Assembly (NCBI RefSeq): GCF_039555535.1
Contig: NZ_CP154630.1
Span: 1,687,001-1,751,000 of the forward strand
Source of the DNA: Stenotrophomonas maltophilia
Lineage (GTDB): Bacteria > Pseudomonadota > Gammaproteobacteria > Xanthomonadales > Xanthomonadaceae
DNA: 64,000 bases
Reading direction: 5' to 3'
Shown here: positions 30,985-39,136 of the stretch, piece by piece
Numbering within the stretch: the first letter of the stretch is position 1
Layout of the letters: every line of letters begins with the position of its first letter
Made by a program: the position numbers and the translations under genes
The notes under the pieces: model-generated
Database searches by the model: none
The model's input: the letters and a program-made list of their open reading frames with translations, nothing else
Told to the model about the DNA's origin: nothing

Positions 30985-32576
30985 TGCGCGGGCCAGTCGA
31001 TCCGGAAAGCCGTCGTCGCCTGCTGCGCATGGCGTGGCAGGGTACGGGAGCGGCGATCGCGCTGGCAGCGATGCCGGGGCTGGCTACGGCCGGCCCACGC
31101 CCGCGGTTGGGACGTGATCCGTTCACCTTGGGCGTCGCCGCCGGCGATCCGGATCCGCAGGGAGCGGTGCTGTGGACGCGGCTGGCGCCGGACCCGCTCA
31201 ACGGCGGCGGCATGCCGTCGCGGGCGGTGCCGGTGCGCTGGTTCGTGGCCGAAGACCCGGGCATGCGCCGGCTGGTGCAGCGTGGTGTCGCCGCGGCGGT
31301 GCCCGAGCTGGCGCACTCGGTACATGTGGAGGTCAACGGCCTGCGCCCGGGCCGTGACTACTACTACCGTTTCGCCTGCGATGGCGATGAGGAAAGCGCG
31401 GTCGGTCATTTCCGCACCGCGCCGCTGCTGGACACGCAGCTGCAGCAGCTGCGGCTGGCACTGTGCACCTGCCAGGCCTGGAACAGCGGCTACTACCCGG
31501 TGCTGCGTGACATCGCGCAGAGTGACGTCGACCTGGTGCTGCATGCCGGTGACTACCTGTACGAGTACAGCCCGCTGCAGAATGCGCGCGGACGCACGCT
31601 GGATGCCGGGCGCTTCAGCGGCGAGACCGTCAGCCTGGAGCGCTATCGCGACCAGTATGCGCTGTACAAGCTCGATCCCGATCTGCAGGCCGCGCACGCC
31701 GCACACGCGTTCGCGGTGATCTGGGACGACCACGAAGTGCAGAACGATTACTCCGGCATCCATCCGGAGAAGCCTGGCGTCTCGACGGAGGACTTCATCG
31801 TTCGCCGCGCGGCGGCCTACCGCGCGTTCTACGAGCACCTGCCGATGCGCGGCACGCCTGCGGGCAACGGTGGCCTGCGCGTGCATCGGCGCCTGCGTTA
31901 CGGCGATCTGGCACAGCTGACCCTGCTCGACTGCCGCCAGTTCCGTCCGGCCAACCCCTGTGGGGTGGGCGAGTCGCCGCGCTGCGAGGCGGCCCTGGAC
32001 CCGCGCATGAGCATGCTGGGCGTGGGCCAGGAAGCCTGGTTTGCGCAGTCGATGGCGGCCGCACGCGGCACGCGCTGGAACGTGGTGGTGCAGCAGCTGC
32101 TGATGGCGCAGCTGCGGCTGGACGGCGGCAAGCCGCGCGAACGTTTCTGGAACGATGCCTGGGACGGTTATCCGGCGGCACGCAACCGCCTGCTGCAGGC
32201 GATGCAGGCGGGTGGGCAGGGTAATGCCATCGTGCTGGGCGGGGACTGGCATTCCACCTTCGTCAACGACCTGAAGCTGGACTTCGATGCCGCCAGTGCG
32301 CCGGTCGTGGCCACCGAATTCATCGCTCCGGCGATCAGCAGCGGCGGCGACGACACACCGTATGGACCGTATTACGGGCCATCGATTCCGCAGAACCCGC
32401 ACATCCGTTACTTCGACGGCGACCGCCGCGGCTGGTGGAAGCTGCAGCTGAACCGGCAGACCGTGGACGCCGAGCTGCGCTTCGCCGACAGCGTGCTGCG
32501 CGCGGATGCGCCGGTGCGTACTGCGGCGCGCTTCCAGGTCACCCACGGCCGTCCGGGCGCAGTGCAGCTCCTGTAG
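30984..32576 (+). CDS. phoD: PhoD-family alkaline phosphatase/phosphodiesterase, Tat-exported, 530 aa
   Basis: Secreted calcium/iron phosphatase releasing phosphate from organic esters. The N-terminus ESRRRLLRMAW has the twin arginines of a Tat signal before a hydrophobic stretch ending ATAG. Metal-site blocks are visible: CTCQAW (with the Fe-ligating Cys), HAGDYLYEY, WDDHEVQNDYSG, NVVVQQLLMA and the final GGDWHSTF. Length matches Bacillus PhoD (583) and Xanthomonad versions. Its start overlaps the stop of the TonB receptor gene (TGATG), so the two are translationally coupled and likely share the Pho box at 28644. The TAG stop comes from a SMAG element. Confidence 0.93.
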   Translation: MRGPVDPESRRRLLRMAWQGTGAAIALAAMPGLATAGPRPRLGRDPFTLGVAAGDPDPQGAVLWTRLAPDPLNGGGMPSRAVPVRWFVAEDPGMRRLVQRGVAAAVPELAHSVHVEVNGLRPGRDYYYRFACDGDEESAVGHFRTAPLLDTQLQQLRLALCTCQAWNSGYYPVLRDIAQSDVDLVLHAGDYLYEYSPLQNARGRTLDAGRFSGETVSLERYRDQYALYKLDPDLQAAHAAHAFAVIWDDHEVQNDYSGIHPEKPGVSTEDFIVRRAAAYRAFYEHLPMRGTPAGNGGLRVHRRLRYGDLAQLTLLDCRQFRPANPCGVGESPRCEAALDPRMSMLGVGQEAWFAQSMAAARGTRWNVVVQQLLMAQLRLDGGKPRERFWNDAWDGYPAARNRLLQAMQAGGQGNAIVLGGDWHSTFVNDLKLDFDAASAPVVATEFIAPAISSGGDDTPYGPYYGPSIPQNPHIRYFDGDRRGWWKLQLNRQTVDAELRFADSVLRADAPVRTAARFQVTHGRPGAVQLL

Positions 32577-32630
32577 AGCCGAGCCCACGCTCGGCTGCTT
32601 CTGGAAAGCCGAGCGTAGGCTCGGCTCTAC
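32573..32630. repeat. SMAG-type REP inverted pair
   Basis: GTAGAGCCGAGCCCACGCTCGGCT and an inverted copy with GCGTAGGC, ending in CTAC. GTAG overlaps the phoD stop codon. Confidence 0.92.
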
Positions 32631-32749
32631 AACGGCGCTGGATCGCTTTCATCGCCCCCAGCCCGGTTTCGTCGCAAACCATTTGCGGCCGCCGGGGCAG
32701 GGCGCCAAGGTGGTCCCAGGCGGCAGGGTGCCGCCCCAAGGAGACCGTG

Positions 32750-32962
32750 ATGAAGACCCTGTTCGCGCTCGGTGTGTGGTGCCTGCTGTTCGTGCTGTGC
32801 TGGCCGCTGGCGATCCTCGCCCTGATCGCCTGGCCGTTCGTCTGGCTGCTGAGCCTGCCGTTCCGCCTGGTCGGCATCACTTTCTCGGCCCTGTTCTCCT
32901 TCCTGCGCGCGCTGTTCATGCTGCCGGCGCGGTTGCTGGGTGGCCGGGCGGTGGCCGCATGA
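32750..32962 (+). CDS. Small hydrophobic membrane protein, 70 aa
   Basis: Almost entirely hydrophobic: one long or two short helices (LFALGVWCLLFVLCWPLAILALIAWPFVWLLSLPF) followed by an amphipathic RLVGITFSALFSFLRALFMLPARLLGG tail. ATG at 32750 with AAGGAG seven bases upstream. No family is recognised. Its TGA overlaps the next start as ATGA, so the pair is coupled. Confidence 0.75.
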   Translation: MKTLFALGVWCLLFVLCWPLAILALIAWPFVWLLSLPFRLVGITFSALFSFLRALFMLPARLLGGRAVAA

Positions 32963-33215
32963 GGATGGTGCTGCTGGTCGGTCTGGCCTGTTGTCAGGCC
33001 CGGTGCTGGCCGCACCGCCCGCGCCACCGTCGGCGTGGCTGGAGCGGCAGCAGGCAGCCGGTGCTGATGAAGCGAATGCTGCGGGGGCGAAACCCTCGAC
33101 GGTACCGAAGGCCAAGGAGCGCTGCCGGGTCACGAAGGAGTGGAAGGTCGGCGAGACGGTGGTGCAGCACAGGGTCTGCGACGATCCACCGAAGAAGCCG
33201 GCTGGAAAGGTGTAG
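32959..33215 (+). pseudogene. Small exported protein gene with a single-base frameshift
   Basis: The ATG at 32959 overlaps the upstream stop (ATGA) and begins MRMVLLVGLA, a good signal-peptide start. That frame then becomes Arg-rich nonsense. The frame shifted by one base continues LSGPVLAAPPAPPSAWLERQQ to a plausible end at 33215 (RCRVTKEWKVGETVVQHRVCDD with two Cys). One missing base between 32986 and 32991, for example a C, would restore a complete signal peptide with an AA-type cleavage site. It is either a genuine inactivating indel or a sequencing error in a GC-rich stretch. The mature product would be a basic periplasmic protein of about 65 residues. The TAG stop is part of a SMAG GTAG. 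Confidence 0.6.
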
Positions 33216-33285
33216 CGCCGAGCCGATGCTCGGCTGTGCCTTCACGGACCGCCAAGTGCGCAGCCGAGCGTAGGCTCGGCTCTAC
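33212..33285. repeat. SMAG-type REP inverted pair
   Basis: GTAGCGCCGAGCCGATGCTCGGCT and an inverted copy ending in CTAC. GTAG contains the stop codon of the preceding small gene. Confidence 0.9.
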
Positions 33286-33298
33286 ATGAAGAAGGGCA

Positions 33299-33326
33299 AC
33301 AAAAAGCCCCGCCGAGGCGGGGTTTT
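33299..33326. terminator. Bidirectional intrinsic terminator before lpdA end
   Basis: AAAAAGCCCCGCC / GGCGGGGTTTTCT with a GA loop. It can end lpdA transcription on the minus strand. Confidence 0.88.
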
Positions 33327-33340
33327 CTGTTTGCAGGAGT

Positions 33341-33361
33341 GTGCCGACCAACGGTCGGCAC
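33341..33361. repeat. REP-like GTGCCGACC hairpin
   Basis: GTGCCGACC-AAC-GGTCGGCAC, perfect arms, just beyond the terminator and before the lpdA stop codon. Confidence 0.65.
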
Positions 33362-33376
33362 GCACCCGGATGCAGG

Positions 33377-34813
33377 TCAGTTCGCCTTGTGGATGGCGCG
33401 CTTGCTGACCGCCATCGCCGCGTCGTGGATCACTTCCGACAGCGACGGGTGGGCATGGCAGATGCGGGCCAGGTCATCGGCCGAGCCGCTGAACTCCATG
33501 GTCAGCACACCTTCGTGCACCAGCTCGGAGACGTTGGCGCCGACCAAGTGCATGCCGAGGATGCGATCGGTTTCGGCGTGGGCCAGGATCTTCACGAAGC
33601 CGGCCGGTTCGATCATCGCCACGGCACGGCCGTTGGCGGCGAACGGGAAGCTGCCAGCCTTGTACGGAATGCCTTCGGCCTTCAGCTGGGCTTCGGTCTT
33701 GCCGACCCAGGCCAGTTCCGGCTCGGTGTAGATGACCCACGGGATGGTGTCAAAGTTGACGTGGCCCGGCAGGCCGGCGATCAGCTCAGCCACCGCGATG
33801 CCTTCCTCGAAGCCCTTGTGCGCCAGCATCGGGCCGCGCACGCAGTCGCCGACCGCCCACACGCCGTTGACGCCGGTGTGGCAGTGCGCGTCGACTTCGA
33901 TCTGGCCGCGCTCGTTGATCTTGACGCCGGTGCCTTCGGCCAGCAGGCCCTTGGTGGCGGCGCGACGGCCGACGGCCACCAGCAGCTTGTCCACGGTCAG
34001 GGTCTTTTCGCCTTCAGCGTCGGTATAGGTGACGATGACTTCCTTCTTCTTGCCCTTGCCGGTGATCTCGGTCTTGGAGACCTTGGCGTTGAGCTTGATG
34101 TCCAGGCCCTGCTTCTTGAATTCCTTGGCAGCGGCCTTGGCCACTTCGGTGTCGGCAGCCGCCAGGAACTCCGGCATGGCTTCGAGGATGGTGACTTCAG
34201 CACCCAGGCGCTTCCACACGCTGCCCAGTTCCAGGCCGATCACGCCGGCGCCGATCACCGCCAGGCGGTTCGGCACTTCGGTGAAGTCCAGGCCGCCGAC
34301 GTTGTCGACGATGGTCTCGCCGTCGAACTTGGCAAACGGCAGTTCGATCGAATCCGAACCGGCCGCGATGATGACGTTGGTGCCCTTCAGCTCGACGACG
34401 GAACCGTCATGCTGGGTGACCTTGACCACGTTGCCCGGCTGCAGTTCGCCGAAGCCGTAATAGGCGGCGACCTTGTTGGCCTTGAACAGCATGCCGATGC
34501 CGCCGGTGAACTGCTTGACGATCTTGTCCTTGCGGCCAACCATCGCCTCGACGTCGATCTTGGCATCCTTGAAGCTGATGCCGTGGTCGCCAAAGATGTG
34601 GCCCATGTTCCAGAACTGGCGCGAGGAATCCAGCAGCGCCTTGGACGGGATGCAGCCCACGCGCAGGCAGGTGCCGCCGAGGGCCGGCTTGCCGTCCTTG
34701 CCCAGCGCTGCGTCGATGCAGGCGGTCTTCAGGCCCAGCTGGGCCGCGCGGATGGCAGCGTGGTAACCGGCCGGGCCGGCACCGATGACGACGACGTCGA
34801 ATTGTTCAGCCAT
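33377..34813 (-). CDS. lpdA: Dihydrolipoyl dehydrogenase (E3), 478 aa
   Basis: FAD-dependent E3 that re-oxidises dihydrolipoamide in 2-oxoacid dehydrogenase complexes. The FAD site VVIGAGPAGYHAA is at residues 8-20, the redox disulfide C49-LRVG-C54 follows, the NAD motif is VIGAGVIGLELGSVW, and the C-terminal HAHPSLSEVIHDA carries the catalytic His-Glu. It is the last gene of the sucA-sucB-lpd operon on the minus strand and probably serves 2-oxoglutarate dehydrogenase. A 10-bp hairpin lies in the 63-base gap after sucB. Confidence 0.96.
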   Translation of the reverse strand: MAEQFDVVVIGAGPAGYHAAIRAAQLGLKTACIDAALGKDGKPALGGTCLRVGCIPSKALLDSSRQFWNMGHIFGDHGISFKDAKIDVEAMVGRKDKIVKQFTGGIGMLFKANKVAAYYGFGELQPGNVVKVTQHDGSVVELKGTNVIIAAGSDSIELPFAKFDGETIVDNVGGLDFTEVPNRLAVIGAGVIGLELGSVWKRLGAEVTILEAMPEFLAAADTEVAKAAAKEFKKQGLDIKLNAKVSKTEITGKGKKKEVIVTYTDAEGEKTLTVDKLLVAVGRRAATKGLLAEGTGVKINERGQIEVDAHCHTGVNGVWAVGDCVRGPMLAHKGFEEGIAVAELIAGLPGHVNFDTIPWVIYTEPELAWVGKTEAQLKAEGIPYKAGSFPFAANGRAVAMIEPAGFVKILAHAETDRILGMHLVGANVSELVHEGVLTMEFSGSADDLARICHAHPSLSEVIHDAAMAVSKRAIHKAN

Positions 34814-34841
34814 TGAATTATTCCTTGATGCATTACCAGAA

Positions 34842-34865
34842 CCCCTCCGCGCAGGCGCGGAGGGG
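34842..34865 (-). other. Intercistronic hairpin between sucB and lpdA
   Basis: Perfect stem CCCCTCCGCG / CGCGGAGGGG with a 4-nt loop, 12 bases after the sucB stop on the minus strand. It lacks a U-tract, so it is more likely an RNA-processing, stability or partial-attenuation element than a terminator. Confidence 0.5.
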
Positions 34866-34876
34866 CGGGAGGTTTC

Positions 34877-36079
34877 TTACAGGCCGAACAGCATGCGGCC
34901 CGGGTTTTCCAGCTGGTTCTTGATGTCCACCAGGAACTGCACCGAATCCTTGCCGTCGATGATGCGGTGGTCGTACGACAGCGCCAGGTACATCATCGGC
35001 GCGATCACGACCTGGCCGTTCTGGGCGATCGGACGCTCCTTGATGGCGTGCATGCCCAGGATGGCGCTCTGCGGCGGGTTGATGATCGGGGTCGACAGCA
35101 GCGAACCGAAGGTGCCGCCGTTGGTCACGGTGAAGGTGCCGCCCTGCAGTTCATCCAGGCCCAGCTTGCCGTCACGCGCCTTCTTGGCGTAGTCGGCGAT
35201 GGTCTTCTCGATGTCGGCGAACGACATGCGCTCGACGTTGCGCAGGACCGGGGTGACCAGGCCCTTCTCGGTCGACACGGCGATCGAGATGTCCGAGTAG
35301 CCGTGGTAGATGATGTCGTCGCCGTCGATCGAGGCGTTGACCAGCGGGAAGCGCTGCAGCGCATTGGCCGCGGCCTTCACGAAGAAGCTCATGAAGCCCA
35401 GCTTGATGCCGTGGGCCTTGACGAACTCGTCCTGCAGTTCCTTGCGCGCCGCCGACACCTTGGACAGGTCGACTTCGTTGAAGGTGGTCAGCATGGCAGT
35501 GGAGTTCTTCGACTCCATCAGGCGCTCGGCGATGCGCTTGCGGATGCGGGTCATCGGCACGCGTTCTTCCGGACGTGCGCCACCGGCCTTGCCGGCGCCG
35601 CCATTGCGAGCGAAGTTGACGATGTCTTCCTTGGTGACCGCGCCGCGACGGCCGGTGCCGTCGACGTCGGCCGGGTTCACGCCTTCGGTGATGGCGGTGA
35701 AGCGGGCGCCCGGCGGCAGGGCATCGGCAGCCGACTTGGCAGCCGGGGCCGGAGCGGCGGCAGCCGCCGGAGCAGCAGCGGCCGGGGCAGCGGCTGCTGC
35801 CGGAGCGGCTTCAGCAGCCGGAGCCGGGGCAGCAGCCACGGCGCCTTCTTCGATGATCGCCACGACCTGGCTGGAGGTCACGGTCGAGCCTTCGGCGAAC
35901 TTGATTTCCTTGAGCACGCCGTCGACCGGCGACGGCACTTCCAGGACGACCTTGTCGGTTTCCAGGTCAAGCAGGTTTTCGTCGCGCTTGACGGCGTCGC
36001 CCACCTTCTTGTGCCAGGTGGCGATGGTGCCGTCGGCGACGGATTCGGGCAGTACCGGGGCTTTGACTTCGGTGGCCAT
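34877..36079 (-). CDS. sucB: Dihydrolipoyllysine succinyltransferase, E2 of 2-oxoglutarate dehydrogenase, 400 aa
   Basis: Lipoyl domain at residues 3-75 with the attachment Lys43 in ETDKVVLEV. An Ala/Pro-rich swinging linker (about 80-115) is followed by the E3-binding domain ([21 protein letters not shown]) and the catalytic domain from about residue 170 with the C-terminal [17 protein letters not shown] active-site His. One lipoyl domain and 400 residues fit SucB rather than AceF. The linker is encoded by a highly repetitive GCAGCCGG-type tract. It lies 39 bases after sucA and is co-transcribed. Confidence 0.96.
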   Translation of the reverse strand: MATEVKAPVLPESVADGTIATWHKKVGDAVKRDENLLDLETDKVVLEVPSPVDGVLKEIKFAEGSTVTSSQVVAIIEEGAVAAAPAPAAEAAPAAAAAPAAAAPAAAAAPAPAAKSAADALPPGARFTAITEGVNPADVDGTGRRGAVTKEDIVNFARNGGAGKAGGARPEERVPMTRIRKRIAERLMESKNSTAMLTTFNEVDLSKVSAARKELQDEFVKAHGIKLGFMSFFVKAAANALQRFPLVNASIDGDDIIYHGYSDISIAVSTEKGLVTPVLRNVERMSFADIEKTIADYAKKARDGKLGLDELQGGTFTVTNGGTFGSLLSTPIINPPQSAILGMHAIKERPIAQNGQVVIAPMMYLALSYDHRIIDGKDSVQFLVDIKNQLENPGRMLFGL

Positions 36080-36118
36080 TGCGGGAGCTTCCTGGTTTGT
36101 CTTCTAAATAGGGGAGGA

Positions 36119-38950
36119 TTATTCAGCGAACGTGTCGTTGAACGGGTTGACCAGTGCGTCGGCGACCAGCTGCTGCTGTTCGCGGACGTGGTCAGCCATG
36201 TGACCGGCAGCCGGCGAAGCCGAACGTGCGCGACCGGCGTAGTGCAGGTTCTGGCCATCGGCCAGGCAGAACTGCAGGTGGTGGCGGATCTGGTACCACG
36301 CACCCTGGTTCTGCGGTTCTTCCTGCGTCCACACCACGTCGGTGGCCTTGCCGTACTTCTTCAGTTCGGCAGCCAGCAGCGCACGCGGGAACGGATACAG
36401 CTGCTCCACGCGGATGATCGCCACGTCGTCCTGGCCACGCTTGGTCTGGTCTTCCAGCAGGTCGTAGTAGACCTTGCCCGAGCACAGCACCACGCGCTTG
36501 ACCTTCTTGGCGTCCGCGTTGGCGTCGCCGATCAGGTGCTGGAACTCGCCGTTGGCCAGTTCGTCCAGGGTCGACACGGCCAGCTTGTGGCGCAGCAGCG
36601 ACTTCGGCGACATCACCACCAGCGGCTTGCGGGTGGTCATGTGCAGCTGGCGACGCAGCATGTGGAAGGCCTGCGCCGGGGTCGACGGCACGACCACCAG
36701 CATGTTCTCCAGCGCGCACAGCTGCAGGAAGCGCTCCAGGCGCGCCGAGCTGTGTTCCGGGCCTTGCCCTTCATAGCCATGCGGCAGCAGCAGGGTCAGG
36801 CCGGAAATGCGGCCCCACTTGGCTTCACCGGCGGCGATGAACTGGTCGATCACCACCTGGGCGCCGTTGGCGAAGTCGCCGAACTGGCCTTCCCAGATGC
36901 ACAGCGTGTTCGGATCGGTGGTGGAGAAACCGTACTCGTAGGCCATCACCGCTTCTTCGCTCAGCAGCGAATCGATGACGGTGGCCTTCTCCGGCGAATC
37001 CACCAGCTGCCGCAGCGGCATGTAGTAGTTGTCGGTCTTCTGGTCGTGCAGGATCGCGTGGCGGTGGGTGAACGTACCGCGGCCCACGTCCTGGCCGACC
37101 AGGCGCAGTGCGTTGCCCTCGTCGAGCAGGGTGGCGTAGGCCAGGTTCTCGGCAAAGCCCCAGTCGCCCGGGATCTCGCCGGCAGCCATCTTGCGGCGGT
37201 CGTCGTAGACCTTGGCCACGCGCGAGTGCAGCTGCACGTCTTCGGGAATGGTGTTGATCAGCTTGGCCAGCTCGACCAGCTTGTTCTTCTCGACCTTGGT
37301 CGAGATCGGATCGGACAGCTTGCCTTCCAGCAGCTTCGGCCAATCGACGAACAGCGGGCTCGTCGGCGGGGTCTTCTCGACCTTGGCCAGCTCGGTGGTC
37401 ACTTCACCGGCATCCAGCTTCTCGCGGTAGGCATCGACCATCGCCTTGCCGGCGCCGGCGGCGATCACGCCTGCCTTTTCCAGCTGCTCGGCGTACATCT
37501 CGCGGGTGGTGGCGTGCTTGCGGATCACCTGGTACATCAGCGGCTGGGTGATCGCCGGCTCGTCGGCCTCGTTGTGGCCCCAACGGCGGTAGCACATCAG
37601 ATCGATGACCACGTCCTTGGCGAACTTCTGGCGGAACTCGAAGGCCAGCTGCGCGGCGAACACGACGGCTTCCGGATCATCACCGTTCACGTGCAGCACC
37701 GGGGCGGCGATCATCTTCGCCACGTCGGTGGCATAGCGCGTGGAGCGCGTATCCAGCGGGTTGGAAGTGGTGAAACCGACCTGGTTGTTGACCACGATGT
37801 GCACGGTGCCGCCGACGGCGAAGCCGCGGGCCTGCGACATCTGGAACAGCTCCATGACCACGCCCTGGCCGGAGAAGGCCGCGTCGCCGTGGATCAGGAT
37901 CGGCATGACCTGCTTGCGGGCAGTGTCCTTGCGGCGCTCCTGGCGCGAACGCACGGAACCGGCCACGACCGGGTCGGCGATTTCCAGGTGCGACGGGTTG
38001 AACGCCAGCGCCAGGTGCACCGGGCCACCGTCGGTAGCCACATCGGCCGAGAAGCCCATGTGGTACTTCACGTCGCCGGCCGAGGCGTGCTCGTCGTGCT
38101 CGAACTTGCCTTCGAACTCGTCGAACAGCTTGCGCGGGTTCTTGCCCAGGGTGTTGACCAGCACATTCAGGCGGCCGCGATGGGCCATGCCGATCACCAC
38201 GTCCTTGACGCCATCCTTGCCGGCGCTGCGGATGATGGTGTCCATCATCGGGATCAGCGAGTCGCCGCCTTCCAGCGAGAAGCGCTTCTGGCCGACGTAC
38301 TTGGTGTGCAGGTAGCGCTCCAGGCCTTCGGCCGCAGTCAGGCGCTCCAGGGTGCGGCGCTGGGTGTCAGCGTCCAGCTGGTAGTTGCCACCGGCCGCTT
38401 CCAGCTTCTTGTAGATCCACTGGCGCTGCTCGACCTCGGAGATGTGCATGAACTCCGCACCGATCGAGCCGGTGTAGGTCGCCTTCAGGCGTGCCAGCAG
38501 GTCGCGCAGCTTCATGCGCGGCTGGCCGCCGACGCCGCCGGTGCTGAACTCGGTGTTGAGGTCGCCATCGGACAGGCTGTGGAACGGCAGGCCCAGGTCC
38601 GGGGTGTTGACCGGCGCGGCCAGGCCCAGCGGGTCCAGGCGGGCGTCCAGGTGGCCGCGCGAGCGGTAGGCGGTGATCAGACGACCGACATTGCGTTCAC
38701 GCTCGTCGCCCGCACCGTTGCCGGTGCCGGCCTTCAGCGCTTCCTTGGCCGCGTCCGCAATGTGGGAGATGACGGCCGAGTGCGGAATGTCGCCTGCTTC
38801 GCGGCCCTTGAAGCCGTCGAAGTAGGTCTTCCATTTGGGATCGACACTGTCCGGGGAGACCAGGTACTGCTCGTACAGGTCCTCGACATAGGAGGCGTTG
38901 CCGCCGGCGAGCTGCGAAGATTGCGCAAACTGCTTCAGTTGATTGTCCAC
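36119..38950 (-). CDS. sucA: 2-oxoglutarate dehydrogenase E1, 943 aa
   Basis: Thiamine-diphosphate E1 that decarboxylates 2-oxoglutarate and transfers succinyl to SucB. It starts with the SucB-binding N-terminal segment NASYVEDLYEQYLVSPDSVDPKWKTYFDGF. VIGMAHRGRLNVLVN, HGDAAFSGQGVVMELFQMS and NNQVGFTTS contain the ThDP and metal ligands, and the C-terminus carries EEPQNQGAWYQI. Length is standard (933 in E. coli). The start is GTG at 38950 with only a weak Shine-Dalgarno. It is the first gene of sucA-sucB-lpd; the 186 bases upstream contain no other gene and presumably the operon promoter. Confidence 0.96.
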   Translation of the reverse strand: MDNQLKQFAQSSQLAGGNASYVEDLYEQYLVSPDSVDPKWKTYFDGFKGREAGDIPHSAVISHIADAAKEALKAGTGNGAGDERERNVGRLITAYRSRGHLDARLDPLGLAAPVNTPDLGLPFHSLSDGDLNTEFSTGGVGGQPRMKLRDLLARLKATYTGSIGAEFMHISEVEQRQWIYKKLEAAGGNYQLDADTQRRTLERLTAAEGLERYLHTKYVGQKRFSLEGGDSLIPMMDTIIRSAGKDGVKDVVIGMAHRGRLNVLVNTLGKNPRKLFDEFEGKFEHDEHASAGDVKYHMGFSADVATDGGPVHLALAFNPSHLEIADPVVAGSVRSRQERRKDTARKQVMPILIHGDAAFSGQGVVMELFQMSQARGFAVGGTVHIVVNNQVGFTTSNPLDTRSTRYATDVAKMIAAPVLHVNGDDPEAVVFAAQLAFEFRQKFAKDVVIDLMCYRRWGHNEADEPAITQPLMYQVIRKHATTREMYAEQLEKAGVIAAGAGKAMVDAYREKLDAGEVTTELAKVEKTPPTSPLFVDWPKLLEGKLSDPISTKVEKNKLVELAKLINTIPEDVQLHSRVAKVYDDRRKMAAGEIPGDWGFAENLAYATLLDEGNALRLVGQDVGRGTFTHRHAILHDQKTDNYYMPLRQLVDSPEKATVIDSLLSEEAVMAYEYGFSTTDPNTLCIWEGQFGDFANGAQVVIDQFIAAGEAKWGRISGLTLLLPHGYEGQGPEHSSARLERFLQLCALENMLVVVPSTPAQAFHMLRRQLHMTTRKPLVVMSPKSLLRHKLAVSTLDELANGEFQHLIGDANADAKKVKRVVLCSGKVYYDLLEDQTKRGQDDVAIIRVEQLYPFPRALLAAELKKYGKATDVVWTQEEPQNQGAWYQIRHHLQFCLADGQNLHYAGRARSASPAAGHMADHVREQQQLVADALVNPFNDTFAE

Positions 38951-39136
38951 GATGGAGGGTGTTGATTCGCTTTGTGGGGTATGGCTTCAGAAGGACCCGG
39001 CAGGAAGATGAATAGCCCTGCGCGGGCGCGTTCAAACAGCCAAATTGTACCCCCATCCGGACAGGAAGGGGCACCAAAACGGGCATCCCGGGTCCCCCGG
39101 TGCCGCTTCCAGACAGGTTGAGTGGGCGGTACCCGC

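Noticed and set aside
32940..33215. Single open reading frame starting at ATG 32940
   Set aside because: This start lies well inside the upstream gene without a ribosome-binding site, and its first 20 residues are unlike a signal peptide. A frameshifted gene starting at 32959 explains the sequence better.
34967..38965. 1332-aa open frame on the plus strand opposite sucB and sucA
   Set aside because: It is the antisense shadow of two clearly identified genes in high-GC DNA. Its translation is rich in Arg, Val, His and Gln without recognisable domains.
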